Shown one piece after another: positions 38,394-52,497 of a stretch of 64,000 bases of DNA. A model generated the notes under the pieces. That model was not told the DNA's origin. It saw only the letters and a list, made by a program, of their open reading frames with translations, and ran no database searches. The DNA comes from Allacma fusca (taxonomy: Eukaryota > Arthropoda > Collembola > Symphypleona > Sminthuridae), in contig OX359247.1 in NCBI GenBank assembly GCA_947179485.1, positions 31,534,801 to 31,598,800 on the forward strand, in the 5' to 3' direction. Within the stretch, counting starts at the first letter, position 1; every line of letters starts with the position of its first letter. A program made the translations under genes and the position numbers.

Positions 38394-41300
38394 CTGAAAA
38401 AGGGAGGACTTCAAGTGTTAACATTTTATCCACATGACATCATACTGTAAAAACTTCCTCCCACCTCCACTTTTTTTTTCTAAATACATACTTAGGGCTA
38501 TTCTGTCGGAATAATTCCAAAAACAATGTCTGCAGCGCAAACTTCAATGGTAATTCCACTCCATGTGGAATCACAGGATCATAATTAAATAGACGAAACG
38601 TGATAATTAGCTTAGTAATTATTTAATTTCAAGCAGAAAATTAAGGATGGGAGAGTGAAAGAGAGAGAGAGATAGAGGGAGAGAGAAAAATGTGTACAAG
38701 GAGAGGGAGGTTTTTGGCGAGGAAAGGAAAACAAACACCAAGCTGAAAAAGGCCATAGGTATATCAAAGTTTTCAATCAGTCTTTCCGTAAACATGTATA
38801 TATCGTTCATATGTACATGTATTTAGTGAAAAGCTTTAATAATTCCCTCCTCGTCATAAACACACACCTAATGCTTGACTTAATTGCGAGGGTTTTTGAA
38901 TTAGAACGAAGGATGATGAAACAAGAAATGCTTTTGTGTGGGCAGGCACATACGAACGTTGCTTTGCCGATACTACTTTTGAACACACACATCAGGCACG
39001 TACGCATAATGTACATATGCAGAAATGTCGGAGAGCTTCTGACAGTCAGTCTCGTTCTTGTAATTTGTGTACGTGTCCGTCTTGGTCTGCTGACTAAATA
39101 CTTAACGACTTTTCCTGTATATACATATTCATACAAAAACCTAACATAATGTACTATCCCTACAGATACAAAGTACTGTGATATGCAGGAATCTCCCATC
39201 TCCATCTCCCTATACACAAAAAATACGCTACAACATAAATAGACAACAAACCTATTCTTATGCTGTCTCCATGAGCAATAACTATACATATTATAGGAAT
39301 GTTACGTTTTAAATACTTTCAAATATTGCTATGTATAACTCCGTGCCTTGAGTACAATTATTACTATTCTAGTACGAGCCCTCTTCCATGGTAATCAGCC
39401 TGATTGGAAAGTCAAGATTACGGAGGAAGTGGAGTCAAACTTAAATGAAACTATTAAGACAAGTGTTTCTCCACTTTTTTTTCACACATACACACATACA
39501 AATAAATCCGCCCAGATAACCTCCCTACTGCATGTACTGGCACGTCCTAACAAAGGTTAAACAACTGGATTCGTACAAAAGGGACTACCTAGACAAGACC
39601 TTACAACTCAATATATAGATATAGTCAAATATATACATACAACTTTTCCTATTCAGTTGTCAGAAGGCAACTGCTTTACTTATTTTGTAATGTAACATTA
39701 CGCCAGAAATTCCTCATTACTCTCCTCATCAAGAGGGAACGAAACTCAGCAGAAAGTTTCTGAATCATGGATGCGTGCAATTTGGGGCCCCATCGATGGC
39801 TCATTTCCACTCTCGGCCCTTTTCCTCTTGTATTCGTAAAAACTTGAAAAATCCCCAGAACAGAAAAGAATAAAGGTAAAAAAAATTAAAATAAAAGCAT
39901 ACAGCTTTAGCTCTAAACCAATACTCACAATTTACGTACTCAAATGACATAGCTTCTAACCTGCACATTGCTTCCTCATCCGCAATAATTGTAACTCTCA
40001 AAAACATGTATGAACGTAAGTATGCATAAATGCATTTTTATTCTACCTACTTGCAACCTACAACTATACACATGCATTTATGCATTACAGCTACATTAAC
40101 TATACACTTGTGCATTCATTTGAGGCTTAAAAATTCCGAACAACATAACTGAGACAATAATATAAAATACAGTGATCCGGGATTCTTACATAAATCTTCT
40201 TGCATGTGAATATCCAGTGGTAGTAATAGCAGGAGGTATCGACTACATACATAGTTTTAGAGCAAATTTCCTTAAATACAAACAGAGGTAAAGCATATCT
40301 AGGCACAAATACCTATGTATTACCATTATCATTATTTTGCTCTGCATTTGTATATGTAAAACTTCGGGGAAAAAATTCTGAAACCACAAATGTTACATGC
40401 TCTGCATATGGACTCTATTCAGTGTGCACATCAGCGGAGATAAAAACATCTGAGAGTAGTAACTCACAGTCTGTACAAACTTGTTCATACAAAGCAAGCT
40501 CCTATTCATTTTATATGTACTCAATTTCGTCTCTTCTCCATTGTACCACTCTTTCTTACTGTATGTTTGACTTGATCCAAAACGGACCTTTCTTATTATT
40601 AACCTTGCACGTTCCTATGCACAAACCGTACTTATATGCATAGATAAATAAATACAAGCATCTCTATAGATATAGTGGAACCCTCACTTAAAATAAATGA
40701 ACATATGTACATACCTATCTTACAACATGCGGGAATACCTGAGAGAGCTCCCTTATTATTCATGGTTCACATGCCTCATTTTTAATTCTAAAGAGCTAAA
40801 GCTTTGCGAGAGGCTGATGTTATCATCAACTTCATCATCATCATTTCCCTGCTCATCGTCTGGGTCGTCGGAGTGAGTGAGTGAGTCAAGTCCTTCGTCC
40901 TTCCTCTCCATAATATTCTCACTCCTTTTATCCTATTTATCATGGGGTTTGCCGTAAGTTTGCAATCTAACTCTCAGCCTTTGTACATGCAATAAGTTCA
41001 AGAATACATATCCAGTACGTATGTGCTCATCTATACAAAGATACATAAAAATGTATAAAGTTATAGATACATATCTGGTTACACACGTATGTACATGTAC
41101 GTGTACACAGTAAGCCTCGCAATTACAAAAGTCATTTCTTGGAAATAACAAGAATATACATATATGTGTCTACGCTGAGGAGGTATCCTTTCAGTGTAAA
41201 AAAATCCTTACAACAACACATAAATAGGAGCTATAGGGTTCTTCCAGAGATGCGGAGAAAGGAGACTTAATCTCCTAAATAGAAAAGGAATATGTCGTGA

Positions 41301-42212
41301 GGAGGAGAGAGAGAATAATAGTAGGATTAATTTACGGGAAGAAAGAGAAGTGAGAGAGGAGCATTACGGTGGTAAATAAATGATGGATAAAAAAGGACGG
41401 AATTAAAAATTAAAACCTAGAATGAACAGAATGAGCTCTATATATAGAGAATGAGAAGAAGTGAGTGCGAGAGTGAGAGACTGAGAGAGAGGGATAGAGA
41501 GCGAGAGAGAGAGAGAGAGAGAAGAAAAGAGAAGCAGTTTGTCATACCGAGTAATATCAGTTGGTCCAATGTTCGGAATATACTTGCAAAGTTCTTTCAA
41601 TTGAAGATTGATGAAAGCGGATCGGATCATTTCAGACGTGCCAAAGACGGCGTACTTGACTGCTAGTTTTTGAAAGCCTTTGTATCTGATTGAGTCTGTG
41701 AAATCCTTCATGGAGAAATCTTTCCACGAATAGCCTTCCCTCTTCAAAGCTAGGATGGCATTGGGTCCAAGCCAGACGCTCCCATCCATTCGTGGAGTGA
41801 AATGAACTCCCAGAAATGGAAATCTTGGATCTGGCACCTAAGTAAGTCAAAGTAGTAACCCTCACATACATACAAACATGCATATAACCATAATTATACC
41901 TATATAATACAATTATACATATAACCATAACTATACCTATAGGTACCATCTGTTTACATACCGATCACTACCCCTTACTATTACATTTCCCTAACCAACA
42001 GCCAGCAAACCTTACATACATACGTTTCCCAAACAGATACCAATAACAGCATGTGCAAAAAAAGCTGTCTTCAGCGTCTTCCAGGCATTTGTACAAGGAG
42101 ACAACCCGTGAGAAAAAAAAATCCAATGAAACTGCACTGAATCCAAGAGACGAGCCAGAAAAGGAAATACTAGCCTAAGATAGAGAGAGTGAGAAAGACA
42201 GAAGGATAGGGA

Positions 42213-42261
<49 letters not shown>

Positions 42262-44199
42262 AAGGGAGCCGAAAAAAATTGCACACCTTTCTCTAAAGTC
42301 ATACTCATCAACTTCATCAAGGCATCTGATACAAACAGAGCCACAGATACATGCATATGTACCTACACTATACATACCTACATTCCCTGCACAGTTAACA
42401 GTAAAAGGAAATGTATTGAAAAAAAGGGAAGGAAAAAAGAAGGCAGAATCCTCTCAAGGAATTTCCACCTTCTTCTTTCCCCCATTGATTCTTATTTATA
42501 TCCCTTTTTATTAACAGCTTCTAATACTTATTTAATCTTGGAAGATTTCACAGGTTCCTAGCTCCATTCAAATCCATTCAAAAAATGTATAGTAGGGTCC
42601 AATAGGGTGCAATGAAATAAGAGAGAAACCTATTATTACACGAAATTATATGTATATAAAAATATACGTAAGGGTATATATCAATGGAAAAATCTTACTG
42701 GAATTTTTCTGGCACAAAATTGGAATTTCATATAAAATCTCAGGAAGTACAGGTTTATACATACATAATTGTGTGTGTATATATAATTATATATAATGTG
42801 TATATGCATTCCCTCGTACGCAACATTTCTTTACTCTCCATTCCTAAAATGTGAAAGCTATTTGTCTCTACAAGGGCCTTTGGCTAGGCATGCATCCGAC
42901 TACCCGGGGAAGCTCAATGCTTCTAGAACATATATTATAATATGGTTAGATAAGCACTAGCTATTCCTGTAAACTTCAACTATTTGAGAGAAGTTGGTGG
43001 GAAATTCAAATTAAAATTCCAATCAAAACTATGGGCTACTAAAAATGAGATGAAATTACATTCGATATAGACAGGGCTCCATGCTGTGCGTAGGTATCTA
43101 TCCGTATCTATGTATATATAAAAAAAATTAAGTTCTATACACTGTCTATCTAAATAAGTAAACTACATCCATAAGTTCAGACATATCAAAGCACCCAGAC
43201 TACACTGAGCATATTAGGGAGGGAAGTTCAAGAGAAAGAAACCAACAAGATAAAAAAAATACAGGAAAACATATACCAAAATAACACTAACGCTGAAAGC
43301 TAGTAATAATAGTAGCTATATAGTCAGTGGAGGTAGTAATAATAAAATAAATTTACAGGGTAAATGTTACCACGGATCAAATGGCATTTGTCAGGATTGA
43401 GTAGAAGATACTCTCCCCGAAAAGGAATAATTCTTGGGTCCGGACTCCCGCCAGACATTTCAGCCAAACGATCAGATTGGAGCCCACCACAAGTCAGGAC
43501 GTACTTGGATTCCAGGCTCTGTGGAAACAAAAGAAGAGCTCAAGTCATATCACAATCAGTACACTCCTATATGCTTGATATACTTATACTAAGTACAACC
43601 CCGTCCTACTTGCCTTTGTGGTAACAATAAGTCCCTACACAGTGATACATACATTCATGATCATTTATGTAAGGCGCACTCACAAAGGGGAAAAAATTAC
43701 ATGGGGAATCGCATTAAGCACTTATTCCAACCAAGGCACACATTAGCCAGTACAAGAAAATCATTTCATAACGAAATAACCGTTAATTCCTTAACTACTC
43801 TATGCTATTTCCTTTTATCATGTACACTGACTCTACAGTCATGTCCCTCTCACTCTTACCCACGGAGAGAAAGAGAGACAGAGAGACAGAAAGTGAGATA
43901 AAGAGACCCAGGCAATAAGGCAACATAGAGAATAGTCTTGCCTCACAAGAACAAAAAAACGCGGTCAGATTCGCAATGCAGTAAAAAAAGGTTTGAATTT
44001 GGAATGGTTAATTTTGTAGCTTTTTTACAACTCGTTCAAACTGAGTGCAGTACTCCATTCTCTTTCGTATATTTTTATATACACAAACACTTGTACATGT
44101 GAACAAGACTAAGTCTCTACTTGAATTGATTGAGGATGAGATGTAGAAAGAGAGAGAGGGAATGGTCGGTTGGACAAAAACGAAAAAATCCAAGCATGT

Positions 44200-44239
<40 letters not shown>

Positions 44240-45987
44240 GAGTGAGAGAGAGAGAGAGGGAAGGAGGGAGAGAGAGAAGTAGAAGACGAAAAAGTCTGAG
44301 AAAGATGACTTGAGTACTCTCACTCACTTGCTCTCTCTCTCTCCCTCTCTCTTGAAAAAAACTGAGTGGGTATTATAGTGAATAGCCAATTTAGCTGCTA
44401 CAATATATTGTCATTAGAGTCAAAGGAAATTATCCTCAAAGGCAAGATTTTTTTACAAAGTAATCTTTTCTCAAGGTTTTTTTTCCACTGAGTCTTCCCC
44501 TTGCTTCTTCTTCTTCTTGTTCTTCCTCTTGTGTACTTGAGAGGAGTTTATTTTTTTCACTTGACCACGAATCCTACTTTCATGTGTGTGTGTTTATGTA
44601 TGTTTACTTATATGTACATAGATTTATATATGAAGGCAATTATATGTACATATGAAATAAACACGAGGTTCCAACTTCCAAATATGTGCCCTCCATGCTA
44701 AAGGGTTGATGACAACAACAACAACAATCCTAATGACAACTTGGATTTTAAATGTGCATGGTTGAGTGAGTATAACACTGCCCTTTCAATTACAACACTT
44801 TCTCAAAAGTGAGTGAATGCATTATAATTTGTTTTGAAGTAAGGTATTGTTTTAGCAAATCTTCACAATGGATTGAACAGGAATGAAAAAAATTGTACCA
44901 GGAATTTCTCAGGGTTTCTGGACATTCTTTGCATATTTTAGTGTCATACAGAATTTTCACGTTCCATAAGAAAACATTAAAGTACAACTGGATTTCTGGG
45001 TCCCATTCTCATTTGATAAATACACTGTAGGCTTTCTCTTGCTTTTAAATTCTAGAAATCCCATCACAATTTGAGCCAACATGATCCAAAATTCCAAGGA
45101 AAATGTTTTCTTCATTCAAGGGAAATGTTTTCCCAATTCAAGGAAAACAAGGGGAATTCGCGCCAACCTAAATTGACAGTCCTACGAACACACTAATGCA
45201 AAGTCCTGGCACTCTCACTCCGACAAGGAGTAGATATAGTAAAGTAGAGACAAGACGAATGAACAACATTCTAGGAACGCTGATACATAAATGTAAAAGC
45301 ACACAACTATACACATTCTAGGAGTTACTTGAGGAAAACAGATCTTACTTTTCCTTCCTCATTAATAACCACAACTGGGTAGTCCGGGTTGGTCCCATGG
45401 GACAATTTTTTGACCGCAAAATTCAAAAAAATCCGTCCGCCAGCCTTTTCGAAATTATCCCCATAACTCTGAGTAACACGACCCCAATCGACGATTCCGG
45501 TTTCAGGGGACCAGACGGCCATTAGACCCTATACATACATACAAAAAAAAAAACAAAAGTAAAGTCAAGTCCTATTAATATCAAGTAGCCATATATTTTC
45601 ACATGCATAGATACATACATATCTAGATTTACTTACAAGAGGCCACATCCCCATAACAGCAATATAAAATCAAATAGACAGAGAGATAGGAAAGAGTGAG
45701 CGAGCAAGAGAGAGAGAGAGAGAGGATATATGTATATACTACACAACACAAGTATAGAAAAGGAAGGACGACAATATAAAAACTGATTATTATATTATTG
45801 TAGTGATTTCTATCTTATTGCAATGCATCGGTCTTGTTAAAATAGATACAGCATGATAAGAATCTCCAGGAAATGAGAAACTACACCCGGCCAAATTACT
45901 GTCCACCACAGATGCTTCTTCTTTCTCCTCTTTCCCTCCCCTCCGACTCTCCCACCACCATAATAATACGCGAGGAAAAACAACTCT

Positions 45988-46024
<37 letters not shown>

Positions 46025-46256
46025 AAACTCAGAGACCAGAGAAACAGTGAGAGAGATAGAGTTAGAAAGAGGACGCGACTACAAAAATTATTCCGAATGT
46101 ATTAAAAGCATAGCCTTATAAAAAAAATTGATGCTACACACACACAAGTCCATTTAGGGTTTAATCCACAGGAAGAAAATGACAGAGAATAGGAAAAAAC
46201 CAGTGCACAAAAAATCCTAAAGTACAAGTATACTCGAAATATTCTAGTGAGAGCAG

Positions 46257-46287
<31 letters not shown>

Positions 46288-49200
46288 AAAGAAAGAGGCA
46301 GATGTAAAGGACAAACTTTGCAGTACGGCTCGTAGTCTTTGATTTGTGGCGCATCGACTAGCTTCAGATTTGGCACATTGTTTTGCAAGCCTCGCTCGTA
46401 TAAATCCTTCAATCTTGGGATTTCATCTTCACTGACAGCCACTAAATTATTACAGCACACGAGCGTCACTTGAATGTGTATGTAGAAAAAATCCTATTTT
46501 TATCTCCCTACTCCTCATTTTTTCCTCATCCTTGCACACTCAAAAATACTCTTCAGAATACTCCTCACTTCACTTATTTCTATTCCAATTTATTCCTTTT
46601 CCAAAAAAAAATAAACATGCACTCTCTCCCTCGCACACACACACACACCAACTCACATACACTCAAGAAAAAGAACGATTTCTAAAAAGACGTATAGAAA
46701 ACTCTATGTTCAATTCCATTCCCTTGACGTTATCCACTTGATTTTGTAAACACTCCAAAAATCGAATTTCTATATCTATAGTCGGGTAAATTTCCAATTA
46801 AAATCTACAATAGTATGAGGGATCAAAAATATCCAAATAAATCATAATTATTAATATTTCCTCACCAATTAACTTCCCAACCTTCTTGTAAGGTATCTGA
46901 TTCTCCTCAAAATATTTGTAGCCTTGTGGTACAATCACATTGAGACACGGGTAGAGGCACATTGACAAAAACAGGAAAGAAGAAACCCCCAAGGACATTA
47001 CATTTCAAATGAAATGAAACGCAGTACATTACCAACAGCTCACAGACTTATTAATTAAGTGTATATGTATGTATGTACATTCAAAATCATGTCAAATAAT
47101 TCAAGATTTCATATTTTTCAAAAACTATATTCATAATCAAACAATCGTTTTAATAATTACCCATTAAGGTTTTTTGTTCAAATTTTGTAATTAAAATTAA
47201 ATTAAAAAATTCAAGTGTAAATAATTCATGTACTTCATTAAATAAGAGATGCAATCAGAAAATATACACAAATAAGTCGAATAGATATATGTATGTATTT
47301 ATATGTAACAGAAGCCACGAATTAAAAACTTACTTAAGTGTAACCCTTGTACACAAAGTTGAGCTTTCAGAGAGCCCGGCTTGTAGTATATACCGCAATG
47401 AACCACTCCGCTATTATGTCCACTCTGATGTTTGGCTATATTTACAACCACCATATAGGAGTAGGTAGATGTTCCCACACATTATGTACGTGCACATATA
47501 CGTATCAGGTCCGAAAGGATATGAAAAAAAAAGTAACAAAAGCACAAAATTAGAAACAAAGATTTTCGATAGGATATATAGATAAAAAAAATTAAACATA
47601 AAAGAATTATTTTATACTCCCTGGATTCAAGCAGCACACACACAAACACACACACACACTCGAAAAATTGTAAGTTTACAAGGAGTAGCAATAGGAATCA
47701 AATATAATTCATGGAAATCTCCTCATCTCCATTTAATCCCATGCAAGAGCATGCCCTAGGAGTGCTCTATCACACCCACACGTGATATGTATGATTTGAG
47801 GCCGGAAATGCAACTTTTACGGCCAAACAACTTGTTCAACAAGGCTTTACACCCAATTTTTTTCACCTTGTCCACAATACAATCCCTTATCCCTGATCCC
47901 ATATCTACTTACGTATGTACGTCTGTAAGTATCTAGATGGTATAAGTACAGGATCCATTGCCCACATAACAAGCAGACAATGACCAAGCGCCTGAAAATA
48001 ATCTAGATTGTTTGTTAGAACCAGTGTTCTTGGTATAAAACTCTTTAAAAAGTACTTAAATATTATCATCCTGTGGTATCTCCCTTCAAGAGCTAATTAC
48101 TCTTACCACTACTATATAGAATATAAAGGTCGGACCATACCATACCAGTACCAAGCTAGGGACTGCACAAACAGGAGCCATGCTACTTTTTAGCATGCGT
48201 ACATACAAATGTGTGTAGACATGCATACTATTTTCTATCCCTATAATAATATATGTATTCACACATATGAAGCTATAGACAAGTAACTGTGTGTATGTTC
48301 TCTCGGAACCAATAATGTTAGTACAAACCAGCTCCAGATAAAAGTCTTATCGCATTATTTCAATGCTTTTGCATTAGATTACATAAATATAAATTAATAC
48401 ACCTCCACAAAAGAGAAGCAGTCAGGACTAATAAAAGCTTAGATGGTTATTGTTGTTGTTGTTTCGACTGCCCCTGCTGTTGTTGTTGTAATGTTGTTAG
48501 CTTGTTTCTTGTTTGTACATACACATTTAGAAGTGCTTGAATCCTCGATCGTATCACAATGTTCTCTTGCCAATGTATGCTCCTTATCACTTGACCACTT
48601 GTTTCGGAAATACTTGCTCATTAAATTATAACAACATTTTTACGGGCTCATAAACAAGCCTCCACACAGTCCTCCACATATGTATTTCTGTAGGTAACTT
48701 AGGTATCTCTACATAGGCAGGAACATAACAACAACAAAAAAAAACATAGGCATCCAGAATCATGTACCTACAAGTATGTAGCTCTCGCTCCCGAACAAAA
48801 CCCAGTCACAACAAACAAATGCTTTCAAAAATCCATCCGAAGGAACATGGTCACAAAATATTACCATACACACACTGAGTACAATATCCCATGCATACAT
48901 AGTTCCAAGAATACTATACATACATACATACGAGCCATCACTAGCCATATCCATCACTACCTTGCAAACTGCCAACATTCAATAATAACTAGGAATTTTA
49001 CAACCCCTCTCACATCATCCCATCCAAATACGTACGCAGTCATAGCATACAACATACCTGAGGAAAGCTCTCCCTTTCCCTCTCACACACACGGAATATT
49101 AATTAATCCCAATAGCCCATTAGCTTTTCGAAGTGGTCTCAAAAAGAGAGCTACTACTCTTAATCAACCCGAATTAAAACCTACACAAACACAATGTTCA

Positions 49201-50419
49201 TTCTGTTTCTTCCCTACAAAAACACTACTGACCGTTAGCATGCAAAACAATAGGATACCATATGGTACCCTACATCAAGTCCCACGTATAATAGAAAATC
49301 ATAACCAGAAACCAGTGAAAACTCACTCCAACACAAACATAGTATACATATAGAGATATCTCATCATCCCTGCACATACATATATTATACAGTACAAATG
49401 GATGAAATGTTATTAGAGCAAAATCTACAGCTACAGAGAGCTAAAGCCCAACTTTGTTTATGATCATGAGAAAGGAGCGTGAGTGAGAACAAGTGTGTAG
49501 CGAGCCGGTGATTTGATACCGTTAGTCAGGGAACTGCAAACACACACACACACACACCCAATATATAACTAAAGTATGTATATATATAATCAGTTTATTA
49601 GCATCCCCAACCATCAAACATACAGTGGATACATACGAAATTACATACATACAGAGTACAATTAGGAGACGACTACGACTACTTACACAATTATAGAGAC
49701 CAAAGAGAAAGTAAAAGCAAGGAGAGAATGCCTCAGACAAATAATAAAAGAGGCTAAGATAGACCAATTCAAAGGAAAAGGAGCAAGATGGTCTCTGGGA
49801 ATTGGGAAAGAGAGCAACTGGAAGCCAACCAAAAGACCAAAAAGAATGCATGATAGCAAACTGTACATATTTTTAAAAGGATATACATAGATATCTAGAT
49901 ATAATTACAGTACGAGGGCAATGAGGGTATACAGTACTTGTACTTATGTATGCATTACGTTCCAGTAATGCCCATATATAGTTTCCCGGTGAACTCAAAA
50001 CTCAAATAAATAAGTGCTAATACAAATGTATATAGGAATACACTAGTAGTATACAGTCTATGTACTTGTAAATACTACATAGGACAGAAATTAGGAGAGC
50101 GGAGTGTGAGGGGAAGGGAGGAGGCGGTAAAAGTGAGCAGTAAAAGGTGAGGTGTATGGGTAAAAGTTATGAAATATAATGGGATGATTAGAATATAATC
50201 AAAGTAGATGTGATGTGGTTATGGGAAACTTTTTCCAAAGGGACCATGCCGCCGTCAAGTGAAAATAGATTAATTTCCAGTTGAAAGTGAGCACTAGCAT
50301 TGTTTAGATAGATGGCTGACACACAAGAAATACGACTGATTATTCCCTTTAGCATATTATTATTATTATTATATCACGGGTATAAATACTTCCATGTAAG
50401 AGTCCATATGAAGCTAGCT

Positions 50420-50454
<35 letters not shown>

Positions 50455-52457
50455 ACGAGGACGAGAGCGAACCAGGAGGAAGCCAAGGATGGATAAATGG
50501 TAAAGCAGACAGATTATAATTTCTCAACTTTGGGCTTTAATTAATTCCGAGTTTCGGTCGATCAATCAACGTGTGCCACATGCCATAAGCTTCACTATTC
50601 ATTTAGTATCGAAGTCATGTACGTACACTCACAGTACTGACAACCATAGTCCTTATATACTACGTAAAATACAAACATACATATTTACTTAACTCCAGGC
50701 ATACATGCATACTATAGCAAAACCCTTCTGTTGTGGCTAACTACGCCTCTGCAGTACATGTACATATCTTCAGCAACTGCTACCCTTCTACATAAAAATA
50801 TACTTCAATTAGATACATATATGTATATACAAAACTACTCATACTACATGCATAGAATTATAGACAACGTCAATATTCTCTACAAAGTATACACGAGAGA
50901 TCGAGAGTGAGCAATAGGAAGCAAGAAAGAGGGAGAGAGAGAGACAGACAGAGAGCGAGAGAGATGACGACAACGGCCAAATAATTTGTTCTTGCCAAAA
51001 CCCATCTCGATTGCAACCTTGTCACAATTACCATCCTAACCAATGAGTAATAATAATAAGCAGGAGACGGCAAGTCCAGAATGCATTTCCAATTTACTTT
51101 TCCTATATGTAGCTACCACTCCACTCCCATAATAACGGGCACATATTACAGTCATTCCAGCATAAATTCATACATACCCGAGTTACTCACAGGGTCAGCC
51201 AAGTCAAGCCAAGAAGACTCCTGTTTTAATCAGTGGATACACAAATACAAGTCCCTCTCCTGCATTGCATTACCTATGTGTATGTAATGTATACTTTAAC
51301 TGTGAAAAAGAAGTTCTAGAAGACCCTTCACTACCAATGCTGTTGTTACAACCCCAGCCTCACTTTTCTCCGGTTCTTAGAAAGACTCCATTAGAAAATC
51401 CCATGGTGCTTCCTTGCTCACTCTTACATATATCTTGTACGGCATTTTATTGGTATGTGCGTAAGTCTCGAATGATATTAGTTTCCTACAAATTTCAACC
51501 TATCAAAAGTATGGTGTCCGCTTGTACCTACTAGGAGGAGGAATGACGGAACTATGTATACACTTAGTACTGCAATATGTAGATACATATGTATAGTAAT
51601 AGAATATAGTATGAATAGTACATATTATGGTAAGTACAGATAGTGCTCATGCACTAAATAGATACATATTTGGTGAGTTCAATTCTATTTCTATACATAG
51701 TACTGGAAGCCTAGAGACTACAATAATTCACCTGGTACTAAAAACCAAGTAGCTCACGATCAGTAGATAGTAATAATAGTTGTAATACAATACATATGGA
51801 ATGGAGCTACTCCAGCGACCCATAGGATACTCTTGTTACTTCAAGTAATTCATAGTCTCAAAACCTGGAAGGAAATGTACTATAGGGACGGTGAGAGAGT
51901 GAGTGAAAGAGAGACGACCGAGACAGAGAGCGGGGAAAGAAAAGCAATGACCAAGGAAATGTTACCTTGACTCCTCTGTCTCTGTATGTAGTTGATGGTA
52001 GGCAATTTCCATTAGTTATGACAGGAACTGTTGCTTTCCTCTCGATCGCATTGGAAATTCCTTGCTTATAGTCACTGAATCTGCTCTTGTTGTTGTCAAG
52101 TCTGGCAGAGTGAGTCAGATCGATTCTCTCTCTCTCGCTCTCTCCTTCTCTCCCTCAGTGAGTCAGTTCCCTTTACACTAGTACTACTCAACCATTCATT
52201 ATATTTTCTATTTCAAGCTCACTCGCTTTTCTCCAACTCACTCTTTTTTTTTCTCCGGCCCTCCACCTGAATTCCTCCTTTTTTCTCTTATTTTTCAATA
52301 CATTCGATCACATTCTGCTCCTTCAAATCAAATTCTTTGTTAGTCCAAAAAGCAACCATCCAAGGAAACTCATTGCGCTTGTGGAGCGCATGGAGCTACA
52401 GGTCATATCAGATCTATCCTTTTCTCTTCTGATTCTCCATCTCAAGTATACTCATGT

Positions 52458-52497
<40 letters not shown>

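Noticed and set aside
48847..49353. 168-codon plus-strand frame inside L2HGDH intron 1
   Set aside because: The composition is low in G and rich in ACATAC words, there is no domain-like pattern, and it lies antisense in an intron. Length alone is not unusual here.
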